A stretch of 64,000 nucleotides of DNA from Gadus chalcogrammus (GCF_026213295.1 NC_079412.1:7481969-7545968); one strand, 5' to 3'. Positions 21,601-30,962 are shown, counted from the stretch's first letter. Notes: generated from the sequence alone by a model not told the origin. Numbers and translations are program-made.

Positions 21601-22385
21601 TGTTGGGCAAAATAACCTGCTGAGCACATCACATGTACATTATAAATATAGCTAACTCCTACCCCAGCCTGATCAGCACATCGCATGGCAGTCACCTTAC
21701 AATAGTCAACTCTTAACGCCTGATGAGCACAACACATGGCAGTCACATTCAACTTTTAAACACATAACACACACATGATAACATAGTCAGGTCGAGGCCA
21801 GAGCTAAGGCCCCATTTCTCCGCCAGGCAAATGGTAAACACTCAGACAATGCACTGTTTCATCCTCAGAACGGGAGGGCCACAATCAGGAGACTCTTTGA
21901 GGCGCTCCCCCATCAGGAAGAACACGAGGAGATACACTAGGGCCTGAGAGCCAAGGTCACGCAAAGCACTGTTTCATCCTCAGAACGGGAGGGCCACAAT
22001 CAGGAGACTCTTTGAGGCGCTCCCCCATCAGGAAGAACACGAGGAGACACACTAGGGCCTGAGAGCCAAGGTCACGCAAAGACACACAGAACCACATACG
22101 TCTCAAACGCACACACCTCACCAAGAGGAAGATACAGCATAAAACTGTATCACACAGACACTTCTCCCTCTTCTTCTGAAGCAGACCTTCCACGGAGGCG
22201 AAGCTCTGGACGAACCATCAGCGCTGATTAGGGACTTAGACATATTCGATTTCTCACGCTTTATGACTCTGTATAACCGTTGCCACTTTACTTAATAAAT
22301 CCAAGGTCCTCGTGCCGATAGACTTTATTACCTCTCCGTCTCATTTCATCTGGTCCAGTAACTAGACAGACCGTTTTTCCCAACA
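21601..22385 (+). repeat. ERV LTR 1 (5')
   Basis: 785 bp, starting TGTTGGG and ending CCCAACA, a perfect 7-bp inverted repeat. The first 160 bp hold three imperfect copies of a 'cctgatgagcacatcacatggcagtcac'-like unit of about 50 bp. A 115-bp unit is directly duplicated at 21851-21965 and 21966-22080, as in enhancer repeats of other retroviral U3 regions. The poly(A) signal AATAAA is at 22294-22299, and 'ctgtataacc' near 22268 may be the TATA box. A 78-codon minus-strand frame inside is not credible as a gene. Confidence 0.95.
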
Positions 22386-22388
22386 ATT

Positions 22389-22430
22389 TGGTGACCCTCG
22401 ACGTGATTTTTTCTGAATTGAACACGCAAC
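22389..22430 (+). promoter_or_regulatory. Primer binding site, tRNA-Trp type, extended
   Basis: Three bases after the LTR, TGGTGACCCTCGACGTGAT (22389-22407) matches the complement of the tRNA-Trp 3' end, as used by avian leukosis-type viruses, with one extra T at 22398. After ten unrelated bases, TTGAACACGCAAC (22418-22430) matches the next 13 nt of the tRNA-Trp complement. The tRNA sequence is recalled, not looked up. Confidence 0.8.
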
Positions 22431-22697
22431 TGGGAAACGAGAGACGGAGAGCGGCACGGCCTCGGGACCCCGGAGCACCGGACCGATTCCTGCAGTCTCA
22501 CCTCGCGATCGCACAACAAAAGGTAGGCAGAACCTGTTGATAAAATCCAAACTCTGCATAGTTATATAGGAATCACATTAGGAGGTGAGACTGTGAGAGC
22601 GGTTCGCTACGGGATATCTCGTGGGGACGAATAGGACTGTATCCCAGCATTTCCCCATAAACCCGATTGACCCTGAACGCGTGACACATCGAATATC

Positions 22698-23411
22698 GGC
22701 TCGTTGCATGGTGAAAGAATACCCTCGAGACCATAGGGCCTATAAGAATCGGTCATAGTGAATGGAGAATACCGATGGCCAAGTAATGGATGTGTATCAA
22801 GCGGGTTAAAGGCCCCACCTGTGTATCAAGAGGGTTAAAGGCCCCACCTGTGTATCAAGAGGGTTAAAGGCCCCACCTGTGTATCAAGCGGGTTAAAGGC
22901 CCCACCAGTGTATCAAGCGGGTTAAAGGCCCCACCAGTGTATCAAGCGGGTTAAAGGCCCCACCAGTGTATCAAGCGGGTTAAAGGCCCCACCAGTGTAT
23001 CAAGCGGGTTAAAGGCCCCACCGGTGTATCAAGTGGGTTAAAGGCCCCACCAGTGTATCAAGCGGGTTAAAGGCCCCACCAGTGTATCAAGTGGGTTAAA
23101 GGCCCCACCAGTGTATCAAGAGGGTTTGAGGCCCCACCAGTGTATCAAGCGGGTTAAAGGCCCCACCTGTGTATCAAGAGGGTTAAAGGCCCCACCTGTG
23201 TATCAAGAGGGTTAAAGGCCCCACCTGTGTATCAAGAGGGTTAAAGGCCCCACCTGTGTATCAAGAGGGTTAAAGGCCCCACCTGTGTATCAAGAGGGTT
23301 AAAGGCCCCACCTGTGTATCAAGAGGGTCAGAATCCCCCTCTTTGTTTGTGTATTAAATAAATAAACTAGGCTCGTTGCGTGGTGAAAGAACACCCTCGA
23401 GGCCTAAGGCT
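22698..23411 (+). repeat. 29-bp tandem repeat in the ERV leader, about 19 copies
   Basis: The unit 'gtgtatcaagcgggttaaag' plus 'gccccacca' is repeated head to tail about 19 times from 22793 to 23333, with variants 'agggtt', 'tgggtt' and cct/cca/ccg at the end. Variants are clustered, with cca forms central and cct forms outside. The array is bracketed by imperfect direct copies of 'ggctcgttgcatggtgaaag' at 22698 and 23371. No spacers and no coding potential. Confidence 0.95.
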
Positions 23412-24510
23412 CGCCGCCCTTGATAAGTGGATCTGAGGTGCCTGAAGAAGCACAGCGATCTCTTGACCATATATTCATTGCATATGCGGGGACTGACGGA
23501 CAGACACCTGAACTGACGCAGACTAGGGATAGCAGAGACCTCTCACCCCCACCTTCACGACCAGAGAGCAAGTGCGTGTGTATGGAGTCGAGAACGAGAG
23601 TCAGCGTGGGTGGAAGAATAGGAGAGCAAGAGTGGGTGTATGTTTCTGTGTGTGTGTGTGTGTGTAAGAGGCCCAGAGAGAGAGGCCCAGAGTGTGTGTG
23701 TGTGTGTGTGTAAGAGGCCCAGAGAGAAAGCGACGAAGTGGCTGTGTGTGTGTGTGTAAGAGGCCCAGAGAGAGAGAAAGAAAGAGAACGAGCGTATGTG
23801 TGGGCCGGTTAAATATAGAAATAAATCAATTAATGATAACCCGGCTATGTGTGCAACGCTTGCCTGCTTTGTTATGCCCAACGCTATTTTGCCGTGTCTG
23901 ATGATTGTGGGTGCGGGACACAGAATGAGAAGTCTGTTGATATGTGTCTGTGTACGTCTGCGCGAAAGAGAGAATCTGTGAGTGAATCAGTGGGTGTGTA
24001 TGCGTGGTCCGCTCCATCTTCGCCCGTTAAAACGGGTAAAGGAAAGAATAGATAGATTGATAATAATGAATAATGTCTCTCTGACGTATTGCTTCGGTCT
24101 ATGGCTTAACCTGCGGAAATAGATAAATTGACAATGATAAATAACCTTTTTACTGTGTTGCTTCCATTTACTGTTGGACCCGTTAAAACTAGACCTAAAT
24201 AAGTTGACAAGGATAAGAGATATCTCTTTTACTGTGTTTCATTGAATTACTGCTGGACCTGTCGCATAGATAAACTGCGATACTAAACACCATCTCTTTG
24301 CCGCGTGGGTTGATGGTTTAGTCTGTTGAAGCGGATTAATCAATAAGGACAGATAACGATTATTGTCTATAAGGAATATCTGGATGTATTGAATAACGTC
24401 TCTAGGCCTTGTGGTTGTTTTTTGCTTCCTCCCCCTCTGTTTTTTCCTCCTTTTTTCTCGTTCTCCTCCTCCAAGAGTGACAAGGGTTACCCCCTAGTCT
24501 CTCATCCGCT
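23412..24510 (+). other. ERV leader, (TG)n/AG-rich and AT-rich parts
   Basis: About 23640-23800 holds (TG)n runs alternating with 'aagaggcccagagaga'. From 24020 to 24400 there are three to four diverged copies of a roughly 78-bp unit with 'gttaaaac...aataagttgacaaggataa...ctcttttactgtgtt...ggacc'. No long frame is credible. Packaging or splice-donor functions would lie here but I cannot place them. Confidence 0.6.
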
Positions 24511-24561
24511 CTCGTGTGTTAGACAGGCCACACAGAGTTATAGCATCACGGCCGCCATTTT

Positions 24562-25581
24562 TTGAGTTCTCTCACTCAGTCCCAAGCCACACCTCCCCCT
24601 CCGCCAAATCTGGACCACTCCAGCTCTGCCCTTCCCCAACTACACCGCCCCCTGCTGGAACACTCCAACCCTACCCTTCCTCAACTACACCGCCCCCTAC
24701 TGGACCACTCCAGCCCTACCCTTCCTCAACTACACCGCCCCCTGCTGGAACACTCCAGCCCTACCCTTCCTCAACTACACCGCCCCCTGCTGGACCACTC
24801 CAGCCCTACCCTTCCTCAACTACACCGCCCCCTGCTGGAACACTCCAGCCCTACCCTTCCTCAACTACACCGCCCCCTGCTGGAACACTCCAGCCCTACC
24901 CTTCCTCAACTACACCGCCCCCTACTGGACCACTCCGACCCTACCCTTCCTCAACTACACCGCCCCCTGCTGGACCACTCCAACCCTACCCTTCCTCAAC
25001 TACACCGCCCCCTGCTGGACCACTCCAACCCTACCCTTCCCCAACTACACCGCCCCCTACTGGACCACTCCAGCCCTACCCTTCCTCAACTACAGCGCCC
25101 CCTGCTGGACCACTCCGACCCTACCCTTCCTCAACTACACCGCCCCCTGCTGGACCACTCCAACCCTACCCTTCCTCAACTACACCGCCCCCTGCTGGAC
25201 CACTCCAACCCTACCCTTCCCCAACTACACCGCCCCCTACTGGACCACTCCAGCCCTACCCTTCCTCAACTACAGCGCCCCCTGCTGGACCACTCCAGCC
25301 CTACCCTTCCTCAACTACAGCGCCCCCTGCTGGACCACTCCGACTCTGCCCTTCCCCAACTACAGCGCCCACTGCTGGACAACAACAACCCTGCCCTTCC
25401 CCAACTACATCGCCTCCAAATAGACAGCATCAATACCAATCCAACCCCGACTCTCGATCACCCCCTGTTAGAAGAATTATCCCAGTTACTAATAAAGCTA
25501 AAAAAGACAAACCTCCCCGCATCCGGCCTTCAGTGCAAAGGCGTCCACAACCCCGACCACCCCCATACCAGGCTGTCGTAA
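24562..25581 (+). CDS. Repeat ORF in frame with gag (45-bp x 18)
   Basis: About 18 copies of a 45-bp unit run from about 24600 to 25400. Because 45 is a multiple of three and the unit has no stop, this frame (DHSNPTLPQLHRPLL repeats, 339 codons) stays open. It is in the same frame as gag and ends at TAA 25579-25581, 24 nt before the gag ATG. A second frame (24516-25712, PAGPLQPYPSSTTPP repeats) also stays open and overlaps gag. Units 8-11 and 12-15 encode identical peptides, a 180-bp higher-order duplication. A leader or glyco-Gag-like role is conceivable; composition alone may explain the open frames. Confidence 0.4.
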   Translation: MSSLTQSQATPPPPPNLDHSSSALPQLHRPLLEHSNPTLPQLHRPLLDHSSPTLPQLHRPLLEHSSPTLPQLHRPLLDHSSPTLPQLHRPLLEHSSPTLPQLHRPLLEHSSPTLPQLHRPLLDHSDPTLPQLHRPLLDHSNPTLPQLHRPLLDHSNPTLPQLHRPLLDHSSPTLPQLQRPLLDHSDPTLPQLHRPLLDHSNPTLPQLHRPLLDHSNPTLPQLHRPLLDHSSPTLPQLQRPLLDHSSPTLPQLQRPLLDHSDSALPQLQRPLLDNNNPALPQLHRLQIDSINTNPTPTLDHPLLEELSQLLIKLKKTNLPASGLQCKGVHNPDHPHTRLS

Positions 25582-25605
25582 GAAGAAGCGGCGAACGCAC
25601 CCACG

Positions 25606-26658
25606 ATGTCGGACGAGCAGCGAACCAGAGCCCTGAGCTGGTTGTGCCTCAACGCCGAACCGGGGAAGATATTGAAAGGCCAAGACCGGAAGAAATGGGA
25701 GGACCGATGTGAGGTCTACATCAAAACCTGGCAGAAAGAGGGCGTGATCCGAATGGGACCCCTCGACCAGGCCGGCCGGGCCGCCATACGCGCGCACATT
25801 GGCAGCCAGTATGAGCAGGCAAAGGTCCGCCGCGACAACGCTGGAACCAAGGCGGGACGAACGGATGCACTCGAAGCCCAAGACCGGATAAAACAAAAGA
25901 GAATCTTAGTATTAAATGCATTGGCCTCTTGCCTCCTGCCCCACACCCTAAAACCAGCCCTCTCCGCCAAGAACCCCTTCCTAGCGGACCAAGAAAACCC
26001 TGCCCGACCGAACCTGATAGCCCCAGTCTATCCAACCCCTGGCCAACCAAGCCGGACAGCTCCGCTATATCCCTCCCTACCGGAGGCCGATGTGCAGGCC
26101 CGCCCACCTCCGTACTCCCTCCCCTATGCCCCGACCGACTTCCCGCCCCTGCCCACCCAGGTACCCGCAGATGGAGTAAGTGACACCGAGATGGGTCCTA
26201 CCCAGGTCCCTGCGCTCCCCCATCTCATGTACCCAGTTATCGAAATAACCCACGCCACCCCTCAGTCCCCGGTCACGGTGACCTGGCAAAGCCCCGCCCC
26301 CCTGGAACCAGAACGAGCCAAAGAAGGGACCCACTTCACAAAGAGAAACCATCCACAAAGCAAGGAAAGCCTGAAGCTGGCCACAGCTTCCGCCCCATGC
26401 CCGATGATACCAGGAAGAGCCGGACCATTGGGGCAAGAACCACCCAGCACCGAGAACTGGACACCCCCCTCCTCCAGCCCCGGCCATGCCCAGGCCCCCG
26501 AAACCAGGCCACCACTACCACAGCTCGGCCCTGCCCACTCCGGGCCTAGGACTCCCTCACTGCGCCAGACATCTCATGGCCATCGCCATCGCCCTACGAA
26601 AGACACAGTTCCTCACCATGAACAACCCCACGGTGGTGCACACCACCCACGGAGTTAA
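25606..26658 (+). CDS. gag: ERV gag, N-terminal part (MA and PPPY region), truncated
   Basis: 350 codons from the ATG at 25606. The start [20 protein letters not shown] lacks Gly2, so the usual N-myristoylation signal is absent. Residues 1-125 are charged and helical, matrix-like. Residues 125-300 are Pro-rich with a PPPY late-domain motif near residue 167 (26103), as in gammaretroviral p12. No capsid major homology region and no CCHC zinc knuckle follow. The last roughly 55 codons run over the pol frame and look like out-of-frame read-through after an internal deletion near 26480-26515. Both units share this structure. Confidence 0.75.
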   Translation: MSDEQRTRALSWLCLNAEPGKILKGQDRKKWEDRCEVYIKTWQKEGVIRMGPLDQAGRAAIRAHIGSQYEQAKVRRDNAGTKAGRTDALEAQDRIKQKRILVLNALASCLLPHTLKPALSAKNPFLADQENPARPNLIAPVYPTPGQPSRTAPLYPSLPEADVQARPPPYSLPYAPTDFPPLPTQVPADGVSDTEMGPTQVPALPHLMYPVIEITHATPQSPVTVTWQSPAPLEPERAKEGTHFTKRNHPQSKESLKLATASAPCPMIPGRAGPLGQEPPSTENWTPPSSSPGHAQAPETRPPLPQLGPAHSGPRTPSLRQTSHGHRHRPTKDTVPHHEQPHGGAHHPRS

Positions 26659-28690
26659 GGCTGCGGTGGATAGCTCACTCTTCACCCTGTCGGCCGCCAT
26701 CACCCAGATCCGGTTGACCGAGGCCCTGACAGATCCCTCGGTGAGCTACTCGACGAAAGGAGTGAATATGACCGGAGAGTATCCCGCAGACACGGACGGC
26801 ACCCCCCACAACTGCACGCCTCGCATCCTGTCGGAACTCCGAGCACGACCAGACCTCCAAGGGTCACCCCTAGAAACACCCAAAGCAGTGTGGTACACCG
26901 ACGGCTGCTGCTACAAGGATGCCCTGGGAACCAACATCGCCTCTTGGGCGGTGGTGGAACAGGGGCCGACAGGGGTCTGCCACACCAGACACTCGGGGAT
27001 ACTCCCGGAGTATCCCTCGGCCCAAAGGGCTGAACTCATGGCCATGGTCGTAGCCCTCGAAGCCGCGAAGGGCCTACGCCTCGACATTTACACCGACAGC
27101 AACTACGTGTACGAGCTCTGCCATCTCAACGCTACCCAAGCAGAAAGGCGGGGTATGCTGACCTCTACAGGGGCGCCCCTGAAGCACAGGGACCTCGTCG
27201 TCCGCCTACTCCTCGCCATCCAGCTACCAGAGTCTGTGGCCATCATCAAGTGCCAGGGCCACACAAAAGGAGACTCCCTGGTCACCCGCGGTAACAACGC
27301 CGCCGATGTCGCCGCCAAGAAGGCGGGGGGCTACACACCGCCGCTAGTCCTTTCCCTGCTGGACCCCCTGGACGGGGAGCCCTACCCGAGGAGCATGAGC
27401 GACCTCCTGATATACCTTGGCGAGATGCAAGAACACGCCGGTCCTTATGAGAAGAGCTGCTGGATCGCACGAGGATGCACTCGGGACGAATCCGAAATCT
27501 ACCGCTACTCAGATGGCAAACCGGCACTCAGCTCCCGAGCTCTCTCTCTCATGGCTCGGTCACACCACTCCCGCACCCACCAGGGCACCAACGCAACAAT
27601 GGAGACAATCCGGCGAGACTGGTGGCACCCCGAAATGAAAGCCAGCATCCAGGAAGTGATCAAGGACTGTCACGCCTGCCAAATACACAACCCACGCCCA
27701 ACCCACAAACCCCCCAGAGGAATTTTCCCAGTTCCCCAACTACCCTTCCAAGAACTCTACATAGACTACACCGACATGGGGCCGGACAACCGCGCTCAAG
27801 GGAGACGCTACCTCCTGGTGATCGTCGATAGATTTACCAAATGGGTAGAGGCCTTCCCCACCAAACGTGAAGACAGCGCGTCCGTGGTCAAAATTTTGCT
27901 AAATGACATCATTCCCCGTTGGGGCTACCCCAAGCTACTCTGCTCAGACAACGGGTCCCATTTCTCTAACGCCAAATTGCAGGAGGTAGAGGCCGCGTTA
28001 GGAATAGCACACCGGTTTGGCTCCGTCTACCATCCCCAGAGCCAGGGACTGGTGGAAAGGGCGAACCGGACTCTCAAAAGCGTGATCGCGAAGGCAGTTC
28101 ACCCTGGGGACACAGGTCCCCAGCAGCAACAATTGCTGCAGGAAGAGCTAGCGGGCTACGCCTCTAAGAAAAAGATGAGCTGGATCGAGGCTCTCCCATT
28201 GGCGTTGTTCAGCGTGCGCTCCCATCCTAGCTCCCGGTGCGGGCTTAGCCCCTTCGAGTTAGTGACAGGCAGGCCCATGCCCGGGCCACATTCTCCCCCC
28301 AGGGGCCCGGTACTAGACCATTATGATGAAGCCCTCTTAGAATATGTACAGGCCCTGACTCTCGCCTCCCGAGCCTTGTACACACAGGTCACCTCCCTCC
28401 CGACCCCCGCAGATCCCAACCCCGTCCTCGTTAATCCCGGGGATTGGGTCTGGGTCAGGGTCCACAAGAGACAATGCCTTCAGCCACGGTGGGAAGGCCC
28501 CTATAAGGTACTTCTGGCCACCCCCTTCTCTGTCTCCCTTTCAGGAAGGAGCGGCGCCCGCTGGCACCATCTGTCTACCACCCGCAAGGCCGACAACCCG
28601 CATGACCGCACCTTGGCTACCGTTCAACGCGACCTCGCCCGGCTGCACCATGAGGCCACCACTGACGCCGCAGGAGGCCCGGACCAATAG
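26486..28690 (+). CDS. pol: ERV pol remnant: RT connection, RNase H, integrase (unit 1)
   Basis: 734 codons in the +1 frame relative to gag. Residues about 10-110 match the RT connection domain ([20 protein letters not shown], then [14 protein letters not shown]). Protease and the RT fingers, palm and thumb are absent. RNase H (about 135-285) has [23 protein letters not shown] and [10 protein letters not shown], giving the D-E-D-D set. Integrase has an HHCC finger (SHHSRTHQG...CHACQ, about 355-400), the DDE core YIDYTD, SDNGSHF and GLVERAN (about 425-525), and a C-terminal GPY domain (GDWVWVRV...RWEGPYKVL, about 650-720). The ATG at 26486 is simply the first in frame; expression would need a fusion or an internal start. 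Confidence 0.85.
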   Translation: MPRPPKPGHHYHSSALPTPGLGLPHCARHLMAIAIALRKTQFLTMNNPTVVHTTHGVKAAVDSSLFTLSAAITQIRLTEALTDPSVSYSTKGVNMTGEYPADTDGTPHNCTPRILSELRARPDLQGSPLETPKAVWYTDGCCYKDALGTNIASWAVVEQGPTGVCHTRHSGILPEYPSAQRAELMAMVVALEAAKGLRLDIYTDSNYVYELCHLNATQAERRGMLTSTGAPLKHRDLVVRLLLAIQLPESVAIIKCQGHTKGDSLVTRGNNAADVAAKKAGGYTPPLVLSLLDPLDGEPYPRSMSDLLIYLGEMQEHAGPYEKSCWIARGCTRDESEIYRYSDGKPALSSRALSLMARSHHSRTHQGTNATMETIRRDWWHPEMKASIQEVIKDCHACQIHNPRPTHKPPRGIFPVPQLPFQELYIDYTDMGPDNRAQGRRYLLVIVDRFTKWVEAFPTKREDSASVVKILLNDIIPRWGYPKLLCSDNGSHFSNAKLQEVEAALGIAHRFGSVYHPQSQGLVERANRTLKSVIAKAVHPGDTGPQQQQLLQEELAGYASKKKMSWIEALPLALFSVRSHPSSRCGLSPFELVTGRPMPGPHSPPRGPVLDHYDEALLEYVQALTLASRALYTQVTSLPTPADPNPVLVNPGDWVWVRVHKRQCLQPRWEGPYKVLLATPFSVSLSGRSGARWHHLSTTRKADNPHDRTLATVQRDLARLHHEATTDAAGGPDQ

Positions 28691-30962
28691 ACGTTGCATC
28701 ATCGGCATGGTAGGAATAACCGGGGCCATGATGGGTTTCTTCATCCTGTGGGGAGTGGACTTCCATACGGCCATCCCGGGGAGGTCCCCCACCATCAAGC
28801 CCCCGTCTACGACGACACAACCCTCATCGGGACCCCCAACCCAGAGTCCACACCGCCGCAGGAGACAGACACCCCTGCAAGCCGCCAAATCCCCCAGCGA
28901 CCCCTGCCTCAACAAATACGGTGGGCTATCCCTAACCTATACTTATGGTTCCAGCGCCGCCTATACCTTCCTCCTATGCGACGTCGTTTCGTGCGTAGGC
29001 GGACCCGCAGCCTGGGAAAAGTACGATGCATACATCTGCGATTCACCCAAGGGTTCCTTATCGGGAGTCCAGGGCAACGGGGTAATGAGGTCCCCGGACT
29101 ACAGCATAAGCCAGCGCTGGTGTCGAGGGTGGGGAAATGTACTATGGATGACAGGGAAGCACCAGGGGTACTATGTGACTAACCGCTCTCAGACTCTCCA
29201 CAGGCCTCACGCGACGGCCGCACTACAGGCGAATGGCTTCCTCTCGGGAAGCAACGGCAGAATCACCCTTACCCTCAGGAACATTACCAGCAACCCGTAC
29301 CAAGGATGGGGTAACCCCAAATTCGGGTCGGCTCGGGTGTGCGGTGTGGACACTGACTCTGCCTATCTCGCGTTCGGGGTATACCATTCCGGCCCGGACA
29401 CGCTGGCCTTGTTGAAAATAAATTTCAGGATGGCCCCCACCACACCCACCGCACCAGCCTCCAGGGCCATCGGGACAACTCCTAAACCCCCCGTCCGACC
29501 CATAATGACTCGCGACGGCCCGGTCACGATTTTTGATTTAGATACCGTGGGGCGACTCCCCACCCACGATTCCATCGCGCTCGCGACCGGCTACGCAGAC
29601 GATAATGCATGGCTTAGCTGGATTGCTGCTACGATCCGATTCCAGGGGCTGTCCGACTGCGTAGCCTGTGCGTCAGCTCGCCCCCATCTAATCTCGACCC
29701 CAGTACTGTTCGATTTTACCAGCGACCCCATCGGTTCTCACTGCATGTTAGCTCTGTTTGTTACCCCCAAACCGGCCGGATGCGGCCTCCTTAGCTCTCT
29801 GTTTCCACCCGGCCTTAACAACTCGATTCCCCCGGTGTACTCCCCTGGGGAGTACACCCACTCTTGCATCACCAGGGTCGGAGCGGTAAATGTTGGGGTG
29901 GTACCACCATCGTGGTGCCACTCCATCACGAACGTTACGCTTTGGCCCAACATGACCGAACCGGGCCTAGGACGCCAAGACCTATTCTGGTCCTGTGACA
30001 AATTCACCCTTAGACTTACACTCCCGGCACAATGGTCCGGAACCTGCATTATAGTGCGCCTACTTATGCCCGTCACGCTCTTTACCCGGGGTTCGCCCGG
30101 GCCCGATAACCAAACTACCTCTCGACACCGCCGCGACTCCGCTCTCACCGACCACTTTGACCTAACCAAGAACACCCCCACGTACATGGATAGCATAGGC
30201 ATTCCCCGGGGCGTTCCGAACCAGTTTAAGTTAGCAGACCAGATAGCCGCAGGTTTCGAGAACATACCCCTTCTCTCTGCCATATTTCCAATCACCCCCA
30301 ACAAAAACGTAGATCGCATTAATTACATTCACTACAACGTCCAGCGCCTATCCAACCTGACTCGCGACGCGGTAGAAGGGTTGGCCTCACAACTGGCCGC
30401 CACCTCTCTAATGGCGTATCAAAACCGTCTAGCCCTAGACATGTTGTTAGCCGAGAAAGGGGGGGTCTGTTCGATGTTTGGGGCTCAGTGCTGCACCTTC
30501 ATTCCCAACAACACGGCCCCTGACGGGTCAGTGACAAGGGCCCTGGCCGGCCTTCGAGCTCTTTCCGTCCAGATGGCAGAGGACTCTGGGATCGACAACC
30601 CCATGGAGAAATGGATGACCGACATGTTCGGCAAGTGGAAGGGCCTTCTCATGGCCGTCCTGACATCCCTGGCCTGCTTCGTCGGGATTGTGGTCTGCTG
30701 CGGGTGTTGCTGCATCCCCTGTGCCCGCACCCTCTGCTCACGCCTCATCACCACGGCCCTCGAAAAGGAGAAACAACAGCCCCCTCCCTACTCCGAAGCA
30801 GCCCCCCTCATGCCCCTTCTGGATTGCCTGGACGAGCTTCCCCTGGACGACCAAACAGTGCCTGCAGACTTTGACTGTGAGTATGGCCTCCCTCGCCCTG
30901 CAACCCCTGACTTTGAGTACGAGCTCGACTGTGTCTTCGCCGAGCCGGACATCTACCCGTGA
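28602..30962 (+). CDS. env: ERV envelope glycoprotein, full-length open frame (unit 1)
   Basis: 786 codons, overlapping the end of pol by 89 nt in another frame, as is usual. A hydrophobic stretch at residues about 31-52 could be the signal peptide. SU has a CVAC (CxxC) motif near residue 352. A furin-type RHRR site is at residues 508-511. TM carries CSMFGAQCC (CX6CC) at residues 623-631, preceded by a heptad-like helix. A membrane span with a Cys cluster (VVCCGCCCIPC) follows at about 681-710, and then a long cytoplasmic tail with a PPPY motif. The CxxC/CX6CC pair indicates a gamma-type covalently linked Env. I see no stop or frameshift. Function is untested. Confidence 0.9.
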   Translation: MTAPWLPFNATSPGCTMRPPLTPQEARTNRRCIIGMVGITGAMMGFFILWGVDFHTAIPGRSPTIKPPSTTTQPSSGPPTQSPHRRRRQTPLQAAKSPSDPCLNKYGGLSLTYTYGSSAAYTFLLCDVVSCVGGPAAWEKYDAYICDSPKGSLSGVQGNGVMRSPDYSISQRWCRGWGNVLWMTGKHQGYYVTNRSQTLHRPHATAALQANGFLSGSNGRITLTLRNITSNPYQGWGNPKFGSARVCGVDTDSAYLAFGVYHSGPDTLALLKINFRMAPTTPTAPASRAIGTTPKPPVRPIMTRDGPVTIFDLDTVGRLPTHDSIALATGYADDNAWLSWIAATIRFQGLSDCVACASARPHLISTPVLFDFTSDPIGSHCMLALFVTPKPAGCGLLSSLFPPGLNNSIPPVYSPGEYTHSCITRVGAVNVGVVPPSWCHSITNVTLWPNMTEPGLGRQDLFWSCDKFTLRLTLPAQWSGTCIIVRLLMPVTLFTRGSPGPDNQTTSRHRRDSALTDHFDLTKNTPTYMDSIGIPRGVPNQFKLADQIAAGFENIPLLSAIFPITPNKNVDRINYIHYNVQRLSNLTRDAVEGLASQLAATSLMAYQNRLALDMLLAEKGGVCSMFGAQCCTFIPNNTAPDGSVTRALAGLRALSVQMAEDSGIDNPMEKWMTDMFGKWKGLLMAVLTSLACFVGIVVCCGCCCIPCARTLCSRLITTALEKEKQQPPPYSEAAPLMPLLDCLDELPLDDQTVPADFDCEYGLPRPATPDFEYELDCVFAEPDIYP

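Noticed and set aside
21957..22193. 78-codon minus-strand ORF present in all three LTRs
   Set aside because: It lies in the U3 direct repeat, has no known similarity and is identical simply because the LTRs are identical.
22793..23333. CRISPR-like array of 29-bp repeats
   Set aside because: Units are directly contiguous with no spacers, the setting is a retroviral leader in a vertebrate genome, and no cas-like gene exists.
24516..25712. 398-codon proline-rich protein as a real gene
   Set aside because: The frame is open because a 45-bp stop-free unit is repeated; a second frame is equally open. I kept only the gag-in-frame one, at low confidence.
29738..30319. 193-codon minus-strand frame inside env
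   Set aside because: Antisense shadow of a GC-rich coding region with no recognisable domain; the copy in unit 2 is the same.
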